The position numbers and the translations under genes are program-made. The notes under the pieces were generated by a model. That model saw only the letters and a program-made list of their open reading frames with translations. It did not search any database and was not told the origin of the DNA. From Craterostigma plantagineum (Eukaryota > Streptophyta > Magnoliopsida > Lamiales > Linderniaceae), in contig JAPQWV010001583.1 of the NCBI GenBank assembly GCA_027422505.1, positions 17,178 to 81,177 on the forward strand: a stretch of 64,000 nucleotides of DNA, written 5' to 3'. Positions 35,001-46,504 of this stretch are shown piece by piece. Each line of letters begins with the position of its first letter. Within the stretch, counting starts at the first letter, position 1.

Positions 35001-36583
35001 TTTCTATTCGAAATCGCTTTTGTAATGTGCAAATATTCAATATCTCCCTTTTGTGCAGTCTCAACATGATATCCATTATTTCGAATCGCTTTAAAGCTTA
35101 ATAAATTTCGTTGAGACTTAGGGGAATATAAGGCATTTTCAATAATAAGTCTTGTTCCTCTCGGCAATAATATATTAGCTCTTCCGAAGCCTTCAACTAT
35201 ATTTGTGCTCCCTGATATAGTTATGACACTAGCTTCTTTCATATCAAGGTGCTCGAAATATTTCTTATTTTCTAGAATTGTATTAGTCGTTGCACAGTCT
35301 GCAAGACATAATTCTCCGTTGCATATGTTCGTGTCCATCATATAAAATCCTTTATGAACAAATACATAATTATTAATACATATTATTGAAAACAGATACA
35401 TAGCAAACACAGGAATATATTTCACACGATAATAATTATAGCAAACATAACATTCAAATGATACACACCAAAGCACACAATATTTATGCATATAATTTAT
35501 AAAACGATAGCAGGTCAAATTTCTTCGTTTGAGAGGTTCAGAAAATCGTCGACATCGAAATTAACACCTTCATCATTAACACCAGAAGCTGAAGCAATTT
35601 CTCCCTGAACAAATTTCATTTCAATTTTCTTTCATTTGCCCTTTGATTCTTGATACAGCTCAACAAGGTATTCAGGCGTACGGTAACTGCGGGACCAATG
35701 GTCCAAACCACCGCATCGGTAACATTGTTTGTCATTCACTTTTCATTCATTTTGCTTCTTCTCATTTTTACTGTCTTTCTTCTTCTGGAGATTTTGATGA
35801 CCACCACGATAATTACGATAACCACCACGGAAATATTGATAACCACCACCATGATAACTTCGGCCACGACCACGACTTTGACCACGGCCGCGATATCCAC
35901 CACGACCACGTCCACGACCATTACCTCGACTATTATCATTATTAACATTCTGCATTCGCTTCAGGGATTGCAGCAGCACAGCCGGTCGGGACTCATGATT
36001 TTTCATGAGCAACTCATTGTTTTGCTCAGCCAACAGTAAGCAAGAAATAAGATCTGGGTACTTTTCAAATTTTCTCTCTCGATATTGCTGTTGTAGAATA
36101 ACATTTGATGGATGAAACGTGGTGAACGTTTACTCCAACATAATGGCATCGATAATAGTTTCTCCACATAATTTCAGTGTAGAAGTAATTCTACAAACAG
36201 CAGAATTGTATTCGCTTACCGATTTAAAATCTTGCAAGCGTATTCACCCATTCATACCTTGCATTTGGGAGAATAACAGTTTTTAGGTGGTTATATCGAT
36301 CTTTCAAGTTTTTCCACAAGTCTTTCGGGTCTTTCACAGTTAAGTATTCAATTTTCAGACTCTCATGAATGTGGTGGCGAAGAAAAATCATTGCCTTCGC
36401 CTTGTCCTGTTCGGATGTCGTATTGGTCGGTTTGATGGTATCACCCAGACCTTTGGCTTTCAAATGAAACTCGGCATCTAGTGCCCAAGATAAATAATTT
36501 CGGCCAGTGATATCGAGTGCAACAAACTCAAGGCTTGCGAAATTCGTCATATTACTATAAAACAAAAAACAAAATTTTAACAA
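32060..36583 (-). pseudogene. Copia gag-pol remnant (second element)
   Basis: From the right: gag (36224-36583, YLSWALDAEFHLKAKGL); an Arg/Gly-rich nucleic-acid-binding segment (35743-36033, repeated GRGRG/RGGY) followed by a CCHC-like knuckle whose last Cys is Tyr (35640-35730); protease (34853-35518, with CLADCATT where this lineage usually has DSATT); integrase core (34299-34715); integrase C-terminal and linker (33427-34154); RT (32478-33386); and degraded RNase H (to about 32060). Shifts occur at most junctions. Confidence 0.88.
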
Positions 36584-37223
36584 TGATAATATAACAAAAT
36601 ATTACACGCATAACTAATCTTCTTCAGTATCGTCGTTAGTATCTTCTTTAATATCTTCCTTTGAAAAAATTCTTATGAAAAATATTGTCAACGTCAAAAG
36701 AAGTGCCCACGTAATAATAATACTCATGAGCAAATGTTCAACGATCAGGTCGGACAATATCCTTCAAAATACAATATATTAATAATATTAATAAAACATT
36801 ACAATTAATAATAATATTTTGGAAAATTTCGTAAAAATATTACCCACATCACCGTAAACAAGGTTAGAAGCAGAAGATCCATCTTTGTATAAAACGTCAT
36901 GATTATATTAAAAACATAATATATTAATATATCAATTTGACGAAATATAATAATAAAAAAATATGTTAATATATTTTCATAATAGTCATAAAAAAAATCT
37001 TCACCCGCCATGATGGGAATTCGAAAGCTGGACCTCTCACCACTTTATGTGGGAATTACCAACTACCACGAGACCTCGTGGGCTTTTGGTATTGTGTTCG
37101 GGCATAAATAAATATACAATATATACATATATAAGATATATAAACAACACACACACACACTTATGTAGATATATGTATATGTATAACCTATGTATGTAGT
37201 CATATGTATCTGAACCCAAGCAC

Positions 37224-37279
<56 letters not shown>

Positions 37280-37461
37280 AACATAACCTGTATGTAACAC
37301 ACACACTTATATATAACCTATATAATATATATATATATATATACATAAATATGTAACATATATATGATAAACAATTTTATGTATATATGAAATAAATAAT
37401 TTATACCTCCGGATTGTGTTCTTGATAGTCCTCAGATAGATAGAGTCTCGTGTTCATAACG

Positions 37462-37674
37462 TGTTATATAATATTTTATTTAATGAAGCTTTATTATTAT
37501 CTATGTAGTATGTAATATAGAAAGGATATCAACGGAAAATAAGACTTTTATTATTGTTCTACTTCTCCTCATTACACAGAGAAACGATGCTATTTATAGA
37601 AGGAAATAGAGCGTACGTATTCAATGCATTAAATTACATCCATCAACTAATAGCTCCTAAGTGTATTCGTAATA
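37462..37674 (-). repeat. 5' LTR of second Copia element
   Basis: A 213-bp partner LTR containing a TATTTATAG promoter-like sequence (about 37589-37600) shared by both copies. Confidence 0.88.
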
Positions 37675-37689
37675 GTATTTTGCAGATCC

Positions 37690-38960
37690 ATCATGCTAGT
37701 TTGCATTGATTCACTACTTATGGGGTCGATGTAGAGTGAAAAACTTTGATGATACACTGATTTAGAGGAAGATGAAGTCGATTCTCAATCGGAAGAACAC
37801 GAAGAGGGGGAGGCATATGAAGGTGGCGAAAATGATACTAATGAAGAAGAGCTCTCTCAATTGGTTGAAAAAAAATGTTTGCTCTGATGGAGACACAGAA
37901 GATGACGAGTTCAAACTAGCAAGGCAAAGACTTAGGAAAATGGAATGCTCACGTAACTGAAGTTTCTCACCCTGTTCAAAGTGATGCTGATGTTGGGGTG
38001 TTGCAATCTCAAGAGGCAGAACATAGGTCTGTTGATGTTCCAAGTAACATTATGTTGAACGAGTACGCGAACAATATTGATGTCCTGACAATAAACGACC
38101 ACAGATTACTTAGAACTTAGGTGGACAATTGGCATTAAGTTACCGAACAATTCTGTGTTCAGAGAGGCTGTTCGGTATGCTATTGCTCAAGGTAGGAATG
38201 TTTACATCAACATAAGCCACAAGAAAAGAGGACAAAGACTAGGTGTTAGGTGTGTTGAAGGGTGGCCATTTAGAATTTATGCTAGTTGGGACAATAGAAG
38301 CGTCTGCTATGTTGTGAAGTCTGTTGACCAGCAGCGTACCTGCCATAGAAACATGAAAGCTAATAGATAGTTGAAGCATCACCACCTGTATTTATAAAGG
38401 TTATTTGTTTGTTTTGATGGTTTGAGAGATAGTTAACCAAACATGGTCTTCAATATGACATGCTCTGTGTGCATGTCCACTAAGCACACAAAAAAAGAAA
38501 GTGTGCTGACAAAGATAAGGTTGTTGAAGAAAGAAATGAACCAACTAAGAGAGGTAGGGGAAGAAAGATAGTGTGTAGGGGAGAAATAAACCAACTAAGA
38601 AATGAACCAACTAAGAAAGAAATGAAAGCTAATAGATAGTTGAAGCATCCCTACAAGAGCTCAAGATGGTGTGTCTGAGGTTGGTCCCTCCCACCATGAC
38701 CTGTCTGCTCAACCCACTGCAGTTGGAAGGGGTGGAAAGACTTTGAGAGCAGGAAGGTGGAGCACAAGTGGTGGCAATTTGAATGGTGGTAATAGGTATT
38801 TTCAATAATATGCACACCAATTTGCTTGTTCTGATTCTTCTTTATCGTTACGGTTTCCAAGGACAAAAGTGGGGCAAGAAAAGGCTGCCAATCCAATTGT
38901 TGGTTTCCCATGCTCAATTCGGGCTTCAAGTTCGAATGCACCATCTTAATGGGAGACATA
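37690..38960 (+). pseudogene. MULE (MuDR-type) transposase remnant, core deleted
   Basis: An acidic N-terminal part is followed by FREAVRYAIAQGRNVYIN, CVEGWPFRIYASWD and a TCHRNMKANR end (38155-38370). This is the DNA-binding N-domain of plant MuDR transposases. Soon after comes a decayed knuckle-like segment (38470-38515) and a basic Gly-rich tail (about 38540-38780, GRGGKTLRAGRW), which belong at the C-terminus. The catalytic DDE region between them is absent, so this is an internally deleted relic. It starts directly beyond the target duplication of the Copia element. Confidence 0.7.
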
Positions 38961-38967
38961 CAAGCTA

Positions 38968-39207
38968 CTCCCTTCGTCCCGCTAATTTATCACACTTTCC
39001 CATTTCGGGCGTCCCAATAATTTTATCACATTTCCTTATTTAGCAAAAAACTATCACAAACAATCAATATAATAATATTAAATATTCTTAAAAGACGTGT
39101 TAAAATATACACTTTTTTCCATTTCATTGTACTGTATTATTATAATAATGACACCTTAATTTGTGTGTCCAGCAACTTATGTGATAAAGATGCTGGGACG
39201 GAGGGAG
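38968..39207. mobile_element. Stowaway-type MITE
   Basis: 240 bp with TA|CTCCCTTCGTCCC and GGGACGGAGGGAG|TA ends and TA duplications at 38966-38967 and 39208-39209. It is the inverse-oriented relative of the copy at 13419. It interrupts or abuts the end of the MULE remnant. Confidence 0.9.
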
Positions 39208-39209
39208 TA

Positions 39210-39954
39210 TTATTTTTGCTAAATCCTATTTGGCTTTGATATTTTGACATTATTGTAGTTATTTAAGTTAAGATTATCATCTTTAGTTAAATTTTTGGTT
39301 GACGTGTTTTGGCTTATCACCTTCCGTGTAATGAACATATTCTGTTTTGGCTTCTCAAATTGCTTAAGACATTATAGTGATGTATTTTAACATAATTAGA
39401 TAAACTTTGCCGATTTAATCGGTAATTTGTCAAATAGGTACAATATAAGGAGATGACACTAATATGTTGTTTTAATGTGAGATAATTCAAGGGTGGGTTT
39501 AATGTAAGATATATAAAAGGATGGATTATTAACACTAATTTTACCAACATTTTATGGGTATTACATAGTGTTCGATCCCACTTGAACTCTTGACTATCGT
39601 CGTGTAGATTTGAAAAGCACGGTCCACACAGTCCAAAAAATTAGCTCCACAAAAAGTTAGTCATCCCATAACCAACGGGTATGTAGATTCGATTCAGACC
39701 GGACTATACCTCACCCTTGGGACACTAAATTTCAGAGAAAATAGGGCGTTTTAAATTCAAAATTAATAAAACAGGGTTAGTTTGAAAAATTTAATAAACT
39801 CGAGCAAAACGCGGGTAATGGCCGCGACGAGGAAAAATGTATTTTCAACATGCGTGGTGACTTTCTTTTGGTTGCTTATGTGACGAGTGCCAACAAAATG
39901 ATACGATACCTATCAATGCCATCATTAGTGGGTGGAGTGCAATAATGAGATTAA
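39210..39954. other. Intergenic DNA
   Basis: No gene, RNA or element recognised. The text at 39560-39720 ('gttcgatcccacttgaactcttgac') resembles generic decayed retroelement sequence. Confidence 0.3.
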
Positions 39955-39963
39955 TTAAATAAA

Positions 39964-42900
39964 GGGTTAATTATCAGTCAGGCCCCGTTAAGATGTTTAT
40001 GTAGTGTGCAGGCCCCAATAAAGTTCCATTTAGCATTAAGGACCTACTTTTCAAAACTCTTAGAGAAAAAGACCCAAACTATGCGATATGACATATATAC
40101 CCTCTAACAGATGCGAAATTTACAAGCCTTTGCCATCGTCTTCTCCAACGAGCGATTTTCGCTGCAAGCTCGAATCCTCTTAAAAAACTTCAAGCTCGAT
40201 TTGTATTGCTAATTTGCAGCTTTAATCGTCAGAAATCGTTGACATTGGAGCCGAAATGATAAACATAAATCGTTGAGATTGAAAAAAATCTTCAAAAGAT
40301 TTATGGAAGTTACAAAAAACTGATATATACAAATAACAGAAATCATTGAGACTGTAGCCGAAAACATCAAAGTTTATGACCTAATATGTTGAAATTATTG
40401 TTAATTTGATCGTGTGTATGATTTGTATATCTAATTTGCAGCTTTAATCGTCAGAAATAACGAATATAGCAAAAAATAACAAATGCATTATAGATAATAA
40501 CAAATGTTGACTTAGAAGTAACACATCGCTGAAAAGTAATAACGCCTTGTGTGTCGTAAATAACACATTGTGTATACAACTAATGGATCGAAAGGAATAA
40601 AACGAAAATCACAAACGATACTAAAAAACAGATGAAAACTGCATAAATCTCTGCATTATTGACTCAATAAGGTAAAATAGACCTCAATTTCTCATGGGTA
40701 TCTCGAATTTATACCGATTAGTTGCAAGAAACGGATATTATAATTTTCCTAAATCGTGTAAAAATAAATACTTATAACATAGCCAAAAATAACAAATGTC
40801 TTATGGATAATAACAAATGTTGACTTAGAAGAAACACGTCGCTGAAAGGTAATAACGCCTTGTGTGTCGTAAATAACACATTGTGTATACAAGTAATGGA
40901 TCGAAAGGAATAAAACGAAAATCACAAACAACACTAAAAAAACAGATGAAAACTGCATAAATCTCCGCGTTATTGACTCAATAAGGTAAAATAGACCTCA
41001 ATTTCTCATGGGTACCTCGAATTTATACCGATTAGTTGCAAGAAACGGATATTATATTTTCCCTAAATCGTGTAAAAGAAATACTTATAACATAGCCAAA
41101 AATAACAAATGTCTTATGGTTAATAACAAATGTTGACTTAGAAGTAACACGTCGCTGAAAGGTAATAACGCCTTCTTTGCCGTAAATAACACATTCTGTA
41201 TACAAATAATTGATCGAAAGGAATAAAACAAAAATCACAAACGACACTAAAAAAACAGATGAAAACTGCATAAATCTCCGCGTTATTGACTCAATAAGGT
41301 AAAATAGACCTCAATTTCTCATGGGTACCTCGAATTTATACAAATTAGTTGCAAGAAACGGATATTATATTTTCCCTAAATCGTGTAAAAAAGAAATACT
41401 TATAACATAGCAAAAAATAACAAATTGTCTTATGGATAATAACAAATGTTGACTCATAAGTAACACATCACTGAAAGATAATAACGCCTTGTTTGTCGTC
41501 AATAACAGATTCTGTATACAAGTAATGGATCGAACGGAATAAATGAAAATCACAAACGACACTAAAAAACAGATGAAACTGCTAATCTCAGCGTTTGTGA
41601 CTGAATAAAGTTTTTCCGTCCTCAATTTCAGATGGGTCTTACTAATAAAGATAAATTTTTTATGTATCGAGTGAATTCGTACTTCCACCCCCAAATCAAA
41701 AATTTCGTTCAGAAACCAATTCAATATCGACTTCAACGGCCGAACAAGGTAAAAGCGACTGAATAAGATAAAATCGAATCAAACGAGTCTTAATATGAAA
41801 AGAAAAAAGTAAGTCGATAACCGTGAAATTGAGAAAATTTAGCTTTCTCTAAGACTAAAACATTTTTTAAGTGAGTAACAGTTTACCCAACAAATATAAC
41901 ACATATACATGTAAAAAAAAAACACTTCATTGAGAATATTCTAGAAGCTTCTGGACCGTCAGAGAATTTAACAAAATTGTCAGAGAATATTTACAGGACT
42001 TTCTCAAAATTGTACTACATTAATTGGAAATAATAACACATGTTAGGTAAAGAAAAACATCACGAACTCAACTAATAACACATTGATCAATACTGATACC
42101 TCATAAATGATGTTCAGTACCACGTCAATAATTCGATTAATTCGTACAAAAATACAACTTTATTTTGGATGTTTAATATGGATGTTCATATAAATATATA
42201 ATTTGATGAAGTTTAATCACCACATTCCTTTAAAAGACACATTAAGCGAAATTTGATGTCAATAGACGATATTGATCTCAATAGATATATAAATATATAG
42301 TCCTCCATTGCAGAACATAGACTATCACATCTTTCAATGGAACATAACATTATGAATTGCACCACGAACATGTTCAAACATCAACATTAAAGTACTAATA
42401 ACATTTATAGACCACAAACACAAAATACTAAGCTCAAAACCCTAAATCCGAGGCCCGAAACCCTAAACCCTAAATCCTAAACCCCGAACCCCAAAACTTT
42501 TTAAGATTGTAGAAATACCTGCACAAGTCGTGGATCGTTCTCTCAAAATTTCATGTCGTAAACCCTTAATCTTAACCTCGAACCCGTAAGTCCTAAACCC
42601 CAAAACTATCCAAAACCCTAGCACATAGACGATAACAAATTATCCAGAAACTCTAGTGCATAGACGACAATTTTATAACAAATAACACTCTATTGGTAAC
42701 AATTAAACCCTTATGGTACCACATTAAACTGTCCATAAAATTTTTTGTAATATCCCGCCGAACAATTCAGAAATTCTACGGTGGCGCGAGAAACTTTAAG
42801 GCTATGGGTCTCTCGAATCTACGTGTATTACCTTCAATTTCAACTAGAAACATGCTTCGATCTACATATATTTGTTTGCGTCGACAAAATTTTAAGATTC

Positions 42901-43849
42901 CGTCCCGACACCGTCGCGCTCGTGAGATCCGCAACAGAAAAATCAATATTAATTTATAAATGGGTTTAACCAAGGCAACTATCGATATTATTACATGTGA
43001 TAAATCCAAATCGAAGAAATTGCTAAGATTGCAGATGCTATGACCGTATATGTTGAAATTATCGTCAATTTCATATGAATGTTGATAAGTTTCACAAAAA
43101 TAACAAATGTCTTCAGGGTAATAACAAATGTTGACTCAAAAATAATACATCGCTGAAAGTTAATAACGCCTCGTTTGTCGTAAATAACACATTCTGTATA
43201 CAAATAATGGACCGGGATAGAAAGAACTAAAATCACAAACGACACTAAAAAACAGATGAAAACTGCATAAATCACGTCGTTATTGACTCAATAAGGTAAA
43301 ATAGACCTCAATTTCTCATGGGTACCTCGAATTTATACCGATTACTTGCAATTTATGTCGACATCTAGATTCGATTTACCATTATTTTTGAATTTGCACC
43401 CTAATTAGACAAGCAAATTTCTACCTCGTGCATCGTCAATATCATAATGAATCCAACATGACATGTCGAATCGGTTAGATGGTCAATCGGATTTATTTGT
43501 GCTCGATTCAGTGTAAGAAATATGAGTTCGAAAAAAAATTCTGTTGATAACGTTTTGCAGTAGCAAAGTAACACAATATTGTTGAAAAATAACGTATTTG
43601 TTTTGTATAGTAACACTATGTTGTAACTGTATAACATATAATGAAGTAAAAGTAACGGTTCATATAAGACCAAAAAGCACGCGTGACTTTCGCTGGAAAA
43701 AAAAAAGAGCAAAGGGTATTTTTCGTCAAATTCTATTTTTGGTCCTTTACTCGATTTTTACAAAAAGTGGGTCTCTTAAACTTATTCATTTTCTGACAGG
43801 GTCTGACATGTAAATAAAACTTTAGGGGGGCCTGAACATAAATATTCCC
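39964..43849. mobile_element. Non-autonomous Mutator-like element (long copy, 3.9 kb)
   Basis: Same ends as 1864-4671 (GGGTTAATTATCAGTCAGG ... complement GGGAATATTTATGTTCAGG), with a perfect 9-bp duplication TTAAATAAA (39955-39963 and 43850-43858). About four copies of the roughly 300-bp unit lie at 40450-41600, each with TAACA anchors every 20-21 nt. A further unit lies at 43080-43320, in a segment (about 43000-43740) that the short copy lacks. No transposase. Minus-strand frames such as 41032-41271 show a seven-residue periodicity simply because 21 nt is seven codons. Confidence 0.85.
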
Positions 43850-43858
43850 TTAAATAAA

Positions 43859-44997
43859 AATGAGATGTATGGTACGAACGGTACTATCTTGATATATTAT
43901 TAAAATGATTTCATATAATTGATTGTTTTCACAGTTGAACCGATGTTTCGATAGCAGCAAATGAACCCGTCATTGCCCATAACAGAATTATTACTACTAG
44001 TACTTTTAGTACACCGTCTGTGTGTGAAAAAAATAAAAATTAATTATTAGTGAATATTTTTAATAAATTATATACTAAAAATAGAATATAGTTATTGTAA
44101 GTTTTAAAGCTACATTGTTTAATAAGTTTTTTTTTTTAATAATTGATATACGAAAAATAGAATAGGGTGGTTATTATGATTTAATAAGTTTTTAATTATT
44201 AATAGAAATTAAAGTGGAAAATTTTTGATTGGGCAATTTTGGCAGACCAATTTACAGTTTCATCTCCGCTTTTATATAAGATAAATAGATATTATTGATT
44301 TTTATACGGATACATCACATTGTAGAAAATATAAATTTTAAGTTAACTAAATTTGGGCCCGTCTGATAGACGCATATAGAATTGAAAATGTGTAACATAA
44401 TTCAACTTTAGTAATAGAATTTATAAAAATTAAGAACGAATAGAGGAATATTCGTTTATATGTGTGCGTGCAAAATGGAGCTTCGATGGATTCGAGGTTG
44501 CAAAAGATGTTTGAACAACCTTTGTTTTATGACGTTCGTCGCGGCCATACCTAAGGCGTCACGTCCATTGGATACGACGTCGCCTTCAACGGGTTTTGCT
44601 TGATTTTATTAAATTTTTCAAAATTAACCCTATTTCATTAATTTCCAATTTAAAACCCTATAATTCATATGTGTTTATCGAAAAATATGATATCAAGATT
44701 TCAACTTTTCGGTTCACGTCAACAACTATCATTTCAAAACTGGGGGTTTCCAAGTTATTTACGTTATCAAACCTTACAATAATAGTCCATCTTTCTCAAG
44801 AGATTCCTTTCCATCTTCCACAAGTAAACAATAAGATATTCTTTAAAAAAAATTGGAATACTCACTCAAGCTTGCTGCAATAAAATTATTATATTAGAGT
44901 AAATATTTGTTAAAATTTCTTTGACGATTGATCCGATAGAGATTAGAGAACATACAATTTATTTCAAGATCGACCCAGTTCCTCTGAAACCCAAACC
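43859..44997. other. Intergenic DNA upstream of the EF-hand gene
   Basis: AT-rich spacer. The block about 43990-44300 resembles the sequence at 31440-31610 in inverse orientation ('ttggcagaccaattta' against 'aaattggtctgtcaaa'), suggesting a shared unclassified repeat. Nothing coding is evident. The last 60 bp should be the leader of the EF-hand gene. Confidence 0.35.
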
Positions 44998-46356
44998 ATG
45001 GGACAGATTCTTGAAAAGATCAAAGGTATTGCTCTTGTTGCTCCCATCTCTTCCTTTCTCTAATTCATAGAAAAATTCGAACTTTTCTTCTTTTGTCTTC
45101 TTCTTCTTCTGCGAGCTTTCTCTGTGTGCGTCTTTGAACTGTTGATGTCCTAAGGTTAAATTCCATTACCATTTATTCATCTCTGTTCGTTTCCCACATG
45201 GGTTTTTTCTTTCTATGCTGCAAAGATCTAATTTTTTTGTCCCATTCTTGTTATTACCTTGATCACACCAAGAACGTTGACTTCAGATCTTTAAGACTAT
45301 GTTATTAAGAGGATGAGCCAGTTTTATTCTTATTTTTCCGCCTACAAATATATAGTCTTTATCAATTTCATTCATTACACTATCGATCGAATCAGCTTAT
45401 CTGAGGATTTGATTTCCTATTAACGAAGGGAAGGAATGGAAAGAAAGGCAGATTAGAATGATCACAGACAAGATATTCGATGTTATCAAGAACGAAGATA
45501 ACGGAAGAGCTAACCTCACATTCGAAGATCTCTACATCGCCGTTTTGCTCGTTTACAAGTAAGTTAAACGTTGAAGCTCAAAAGGCGCATAGAGCAATAG
45601 TTTTGTAGTCAGTCATGCATGTAATAAGGTCACACGTTGAAAGCCTTAGGGTGCGTTTGGTATGCGAAATTCGACGTAGAAAAGAAGAGAAACGTGTGAT
45701 GGTACGACGCGCGAAGCGTGAAGTACAATGATCCAATGCGTATCATTACATTTTTCTTTCATTTTTCCGCGTTGAATTCTGCGTACAAACGCACCATTAA
45801 TAGATCGATTGTTTTTTCTTTAACGAATTCCCAGCTATATAATCGATTCTCGTGTAATATACTGGGTTTGCAGCTTCGTTCGTAGTCTCTTGTATCGAAA
45901 ATTAAGCGTTCGTAATTCCTTCGCAGCGACATAAACAGACGCTTGTCTGGTCCTCACATAAATCCCCCGACGAAGCAACAAGTTAGGGACCTGATGAAGG
46001 TTCGGTAATAAAAATCGTTTGCGTAATATCTTAGCAATAAAAAAAAAAAAAAAAAAAAAAACTGATTTTTTTTTTGCGCGTAGGAGAGCGATATCAACCT
46101 CGACGGCGAACTCGACCGCGAAGAATTCGTGAATTTTATGCTGCACGTAACGAGGGATGCGCTTATGGCGGCGAGCGAGGGGTTGATGATCACAGTCGCC
46201 GCAGCTCCGACTTTGGCTCTGATTACGACAAAGTCGATGGAGAGGGTTCCCGGATTTGGTCAAATGGTTAAGAAATTGCCCAACTCGGTATTTGCATCCA
46301 TCGTTACGCTCGTCGTCGTCGCGATTCAGCGTAGGGCAGAGAGATCTTTGCCGTAG
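44998..46356 (+). CDS. Small EF-hand protein with hydrophobic C-terminus, 4 exons
   Basis: Exons 44998-45025, 45429-45558, 45927-45999 and 46084-46356, all GT-AG, give 167 residues without any break. The N-terminus MGQILEKIKGKEW is followed by NLTFEDLYIAVLLVYN. One canonical EF-hand loop is seen at residues 80-91 (DINLDGELDREE), with Asp, Asn, Asp and a final Glu at the calcium-coordinating positions. Two hydrophobic stretches follow (LMITVAAAPTLALITT and SVFASIVTLVVVAI), which may be membrane segments. The protein belongs to a conserved but poorly characterised plant EF-hand family. Calcium binding is likely; the cellular role and location are unknown. Gly2 could be an acylation site, but the context is not decisive. 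Confidence 0.92.
45649..45796. mobile_element. Short MITE in EF-hand gene intron 2
   Basis: 148 bp with inverted ends GGTGCGTTTGGTATGC and complement GGTGCGTTTGTACGC, flanked by TTA on both sides (45646-45648 and 45797-45799). The size and duplication fit a PIF/Harbinger MITE. It lies inside intron 2 (45559-45926), away from the splice sites. Confidence 0.8.
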
Positions 46357-46504
46357 ATTTATTTTTAAGAATGTGATGTTGTAGAATTCTTGGAAGGATT
46401 TGGGTAATTTTACCTTCAAAGTAATAAAATTCTCCGAGCGGATGATAGGTCAAGTGGTCGAACTGCTGCTATTTTTAAGTGGACGTCAGAGGTTTGATTC
46501 TATT

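Larger units (their letters stand above)
31623..37674 (-). mobile_element. Second Copia LTR retrotransposon (6.05 kb)
   Basis: Short LTRs at 31623-31832 and 37462-37674 (TGTTATATAATATT ... TTC-TAATA), flanked by a perfect 5-bp duplication GTATT (31618-31622 and 37675-37679). It is transcribed leftward. The putative primer site inside the right LTR reads GTTATGAACACGAGACTC on the minus strand, like the GTTATCAGCACGAGACTC type. A purine tract (CCAAGGAGGAG) abuts the left LTR. Domain order is Copia. The long leader 36584-37461 is AT-rich, with a (TA)n run at about 37229-37262. Confidence 0.9.

Noticed and set aside
35643..36039. Plus-strand His/Asp-rich and Thr/Ile-rich reading frames
   Set aside because: They are antisense to the Arg/Gly-rich gag segment of the second Copia element.
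37037..37306. Tyr/Ile-rich reading frames in the Copia leader
   Set aside because: Translation of (TA)n and (TG)n microsatellite sequence.
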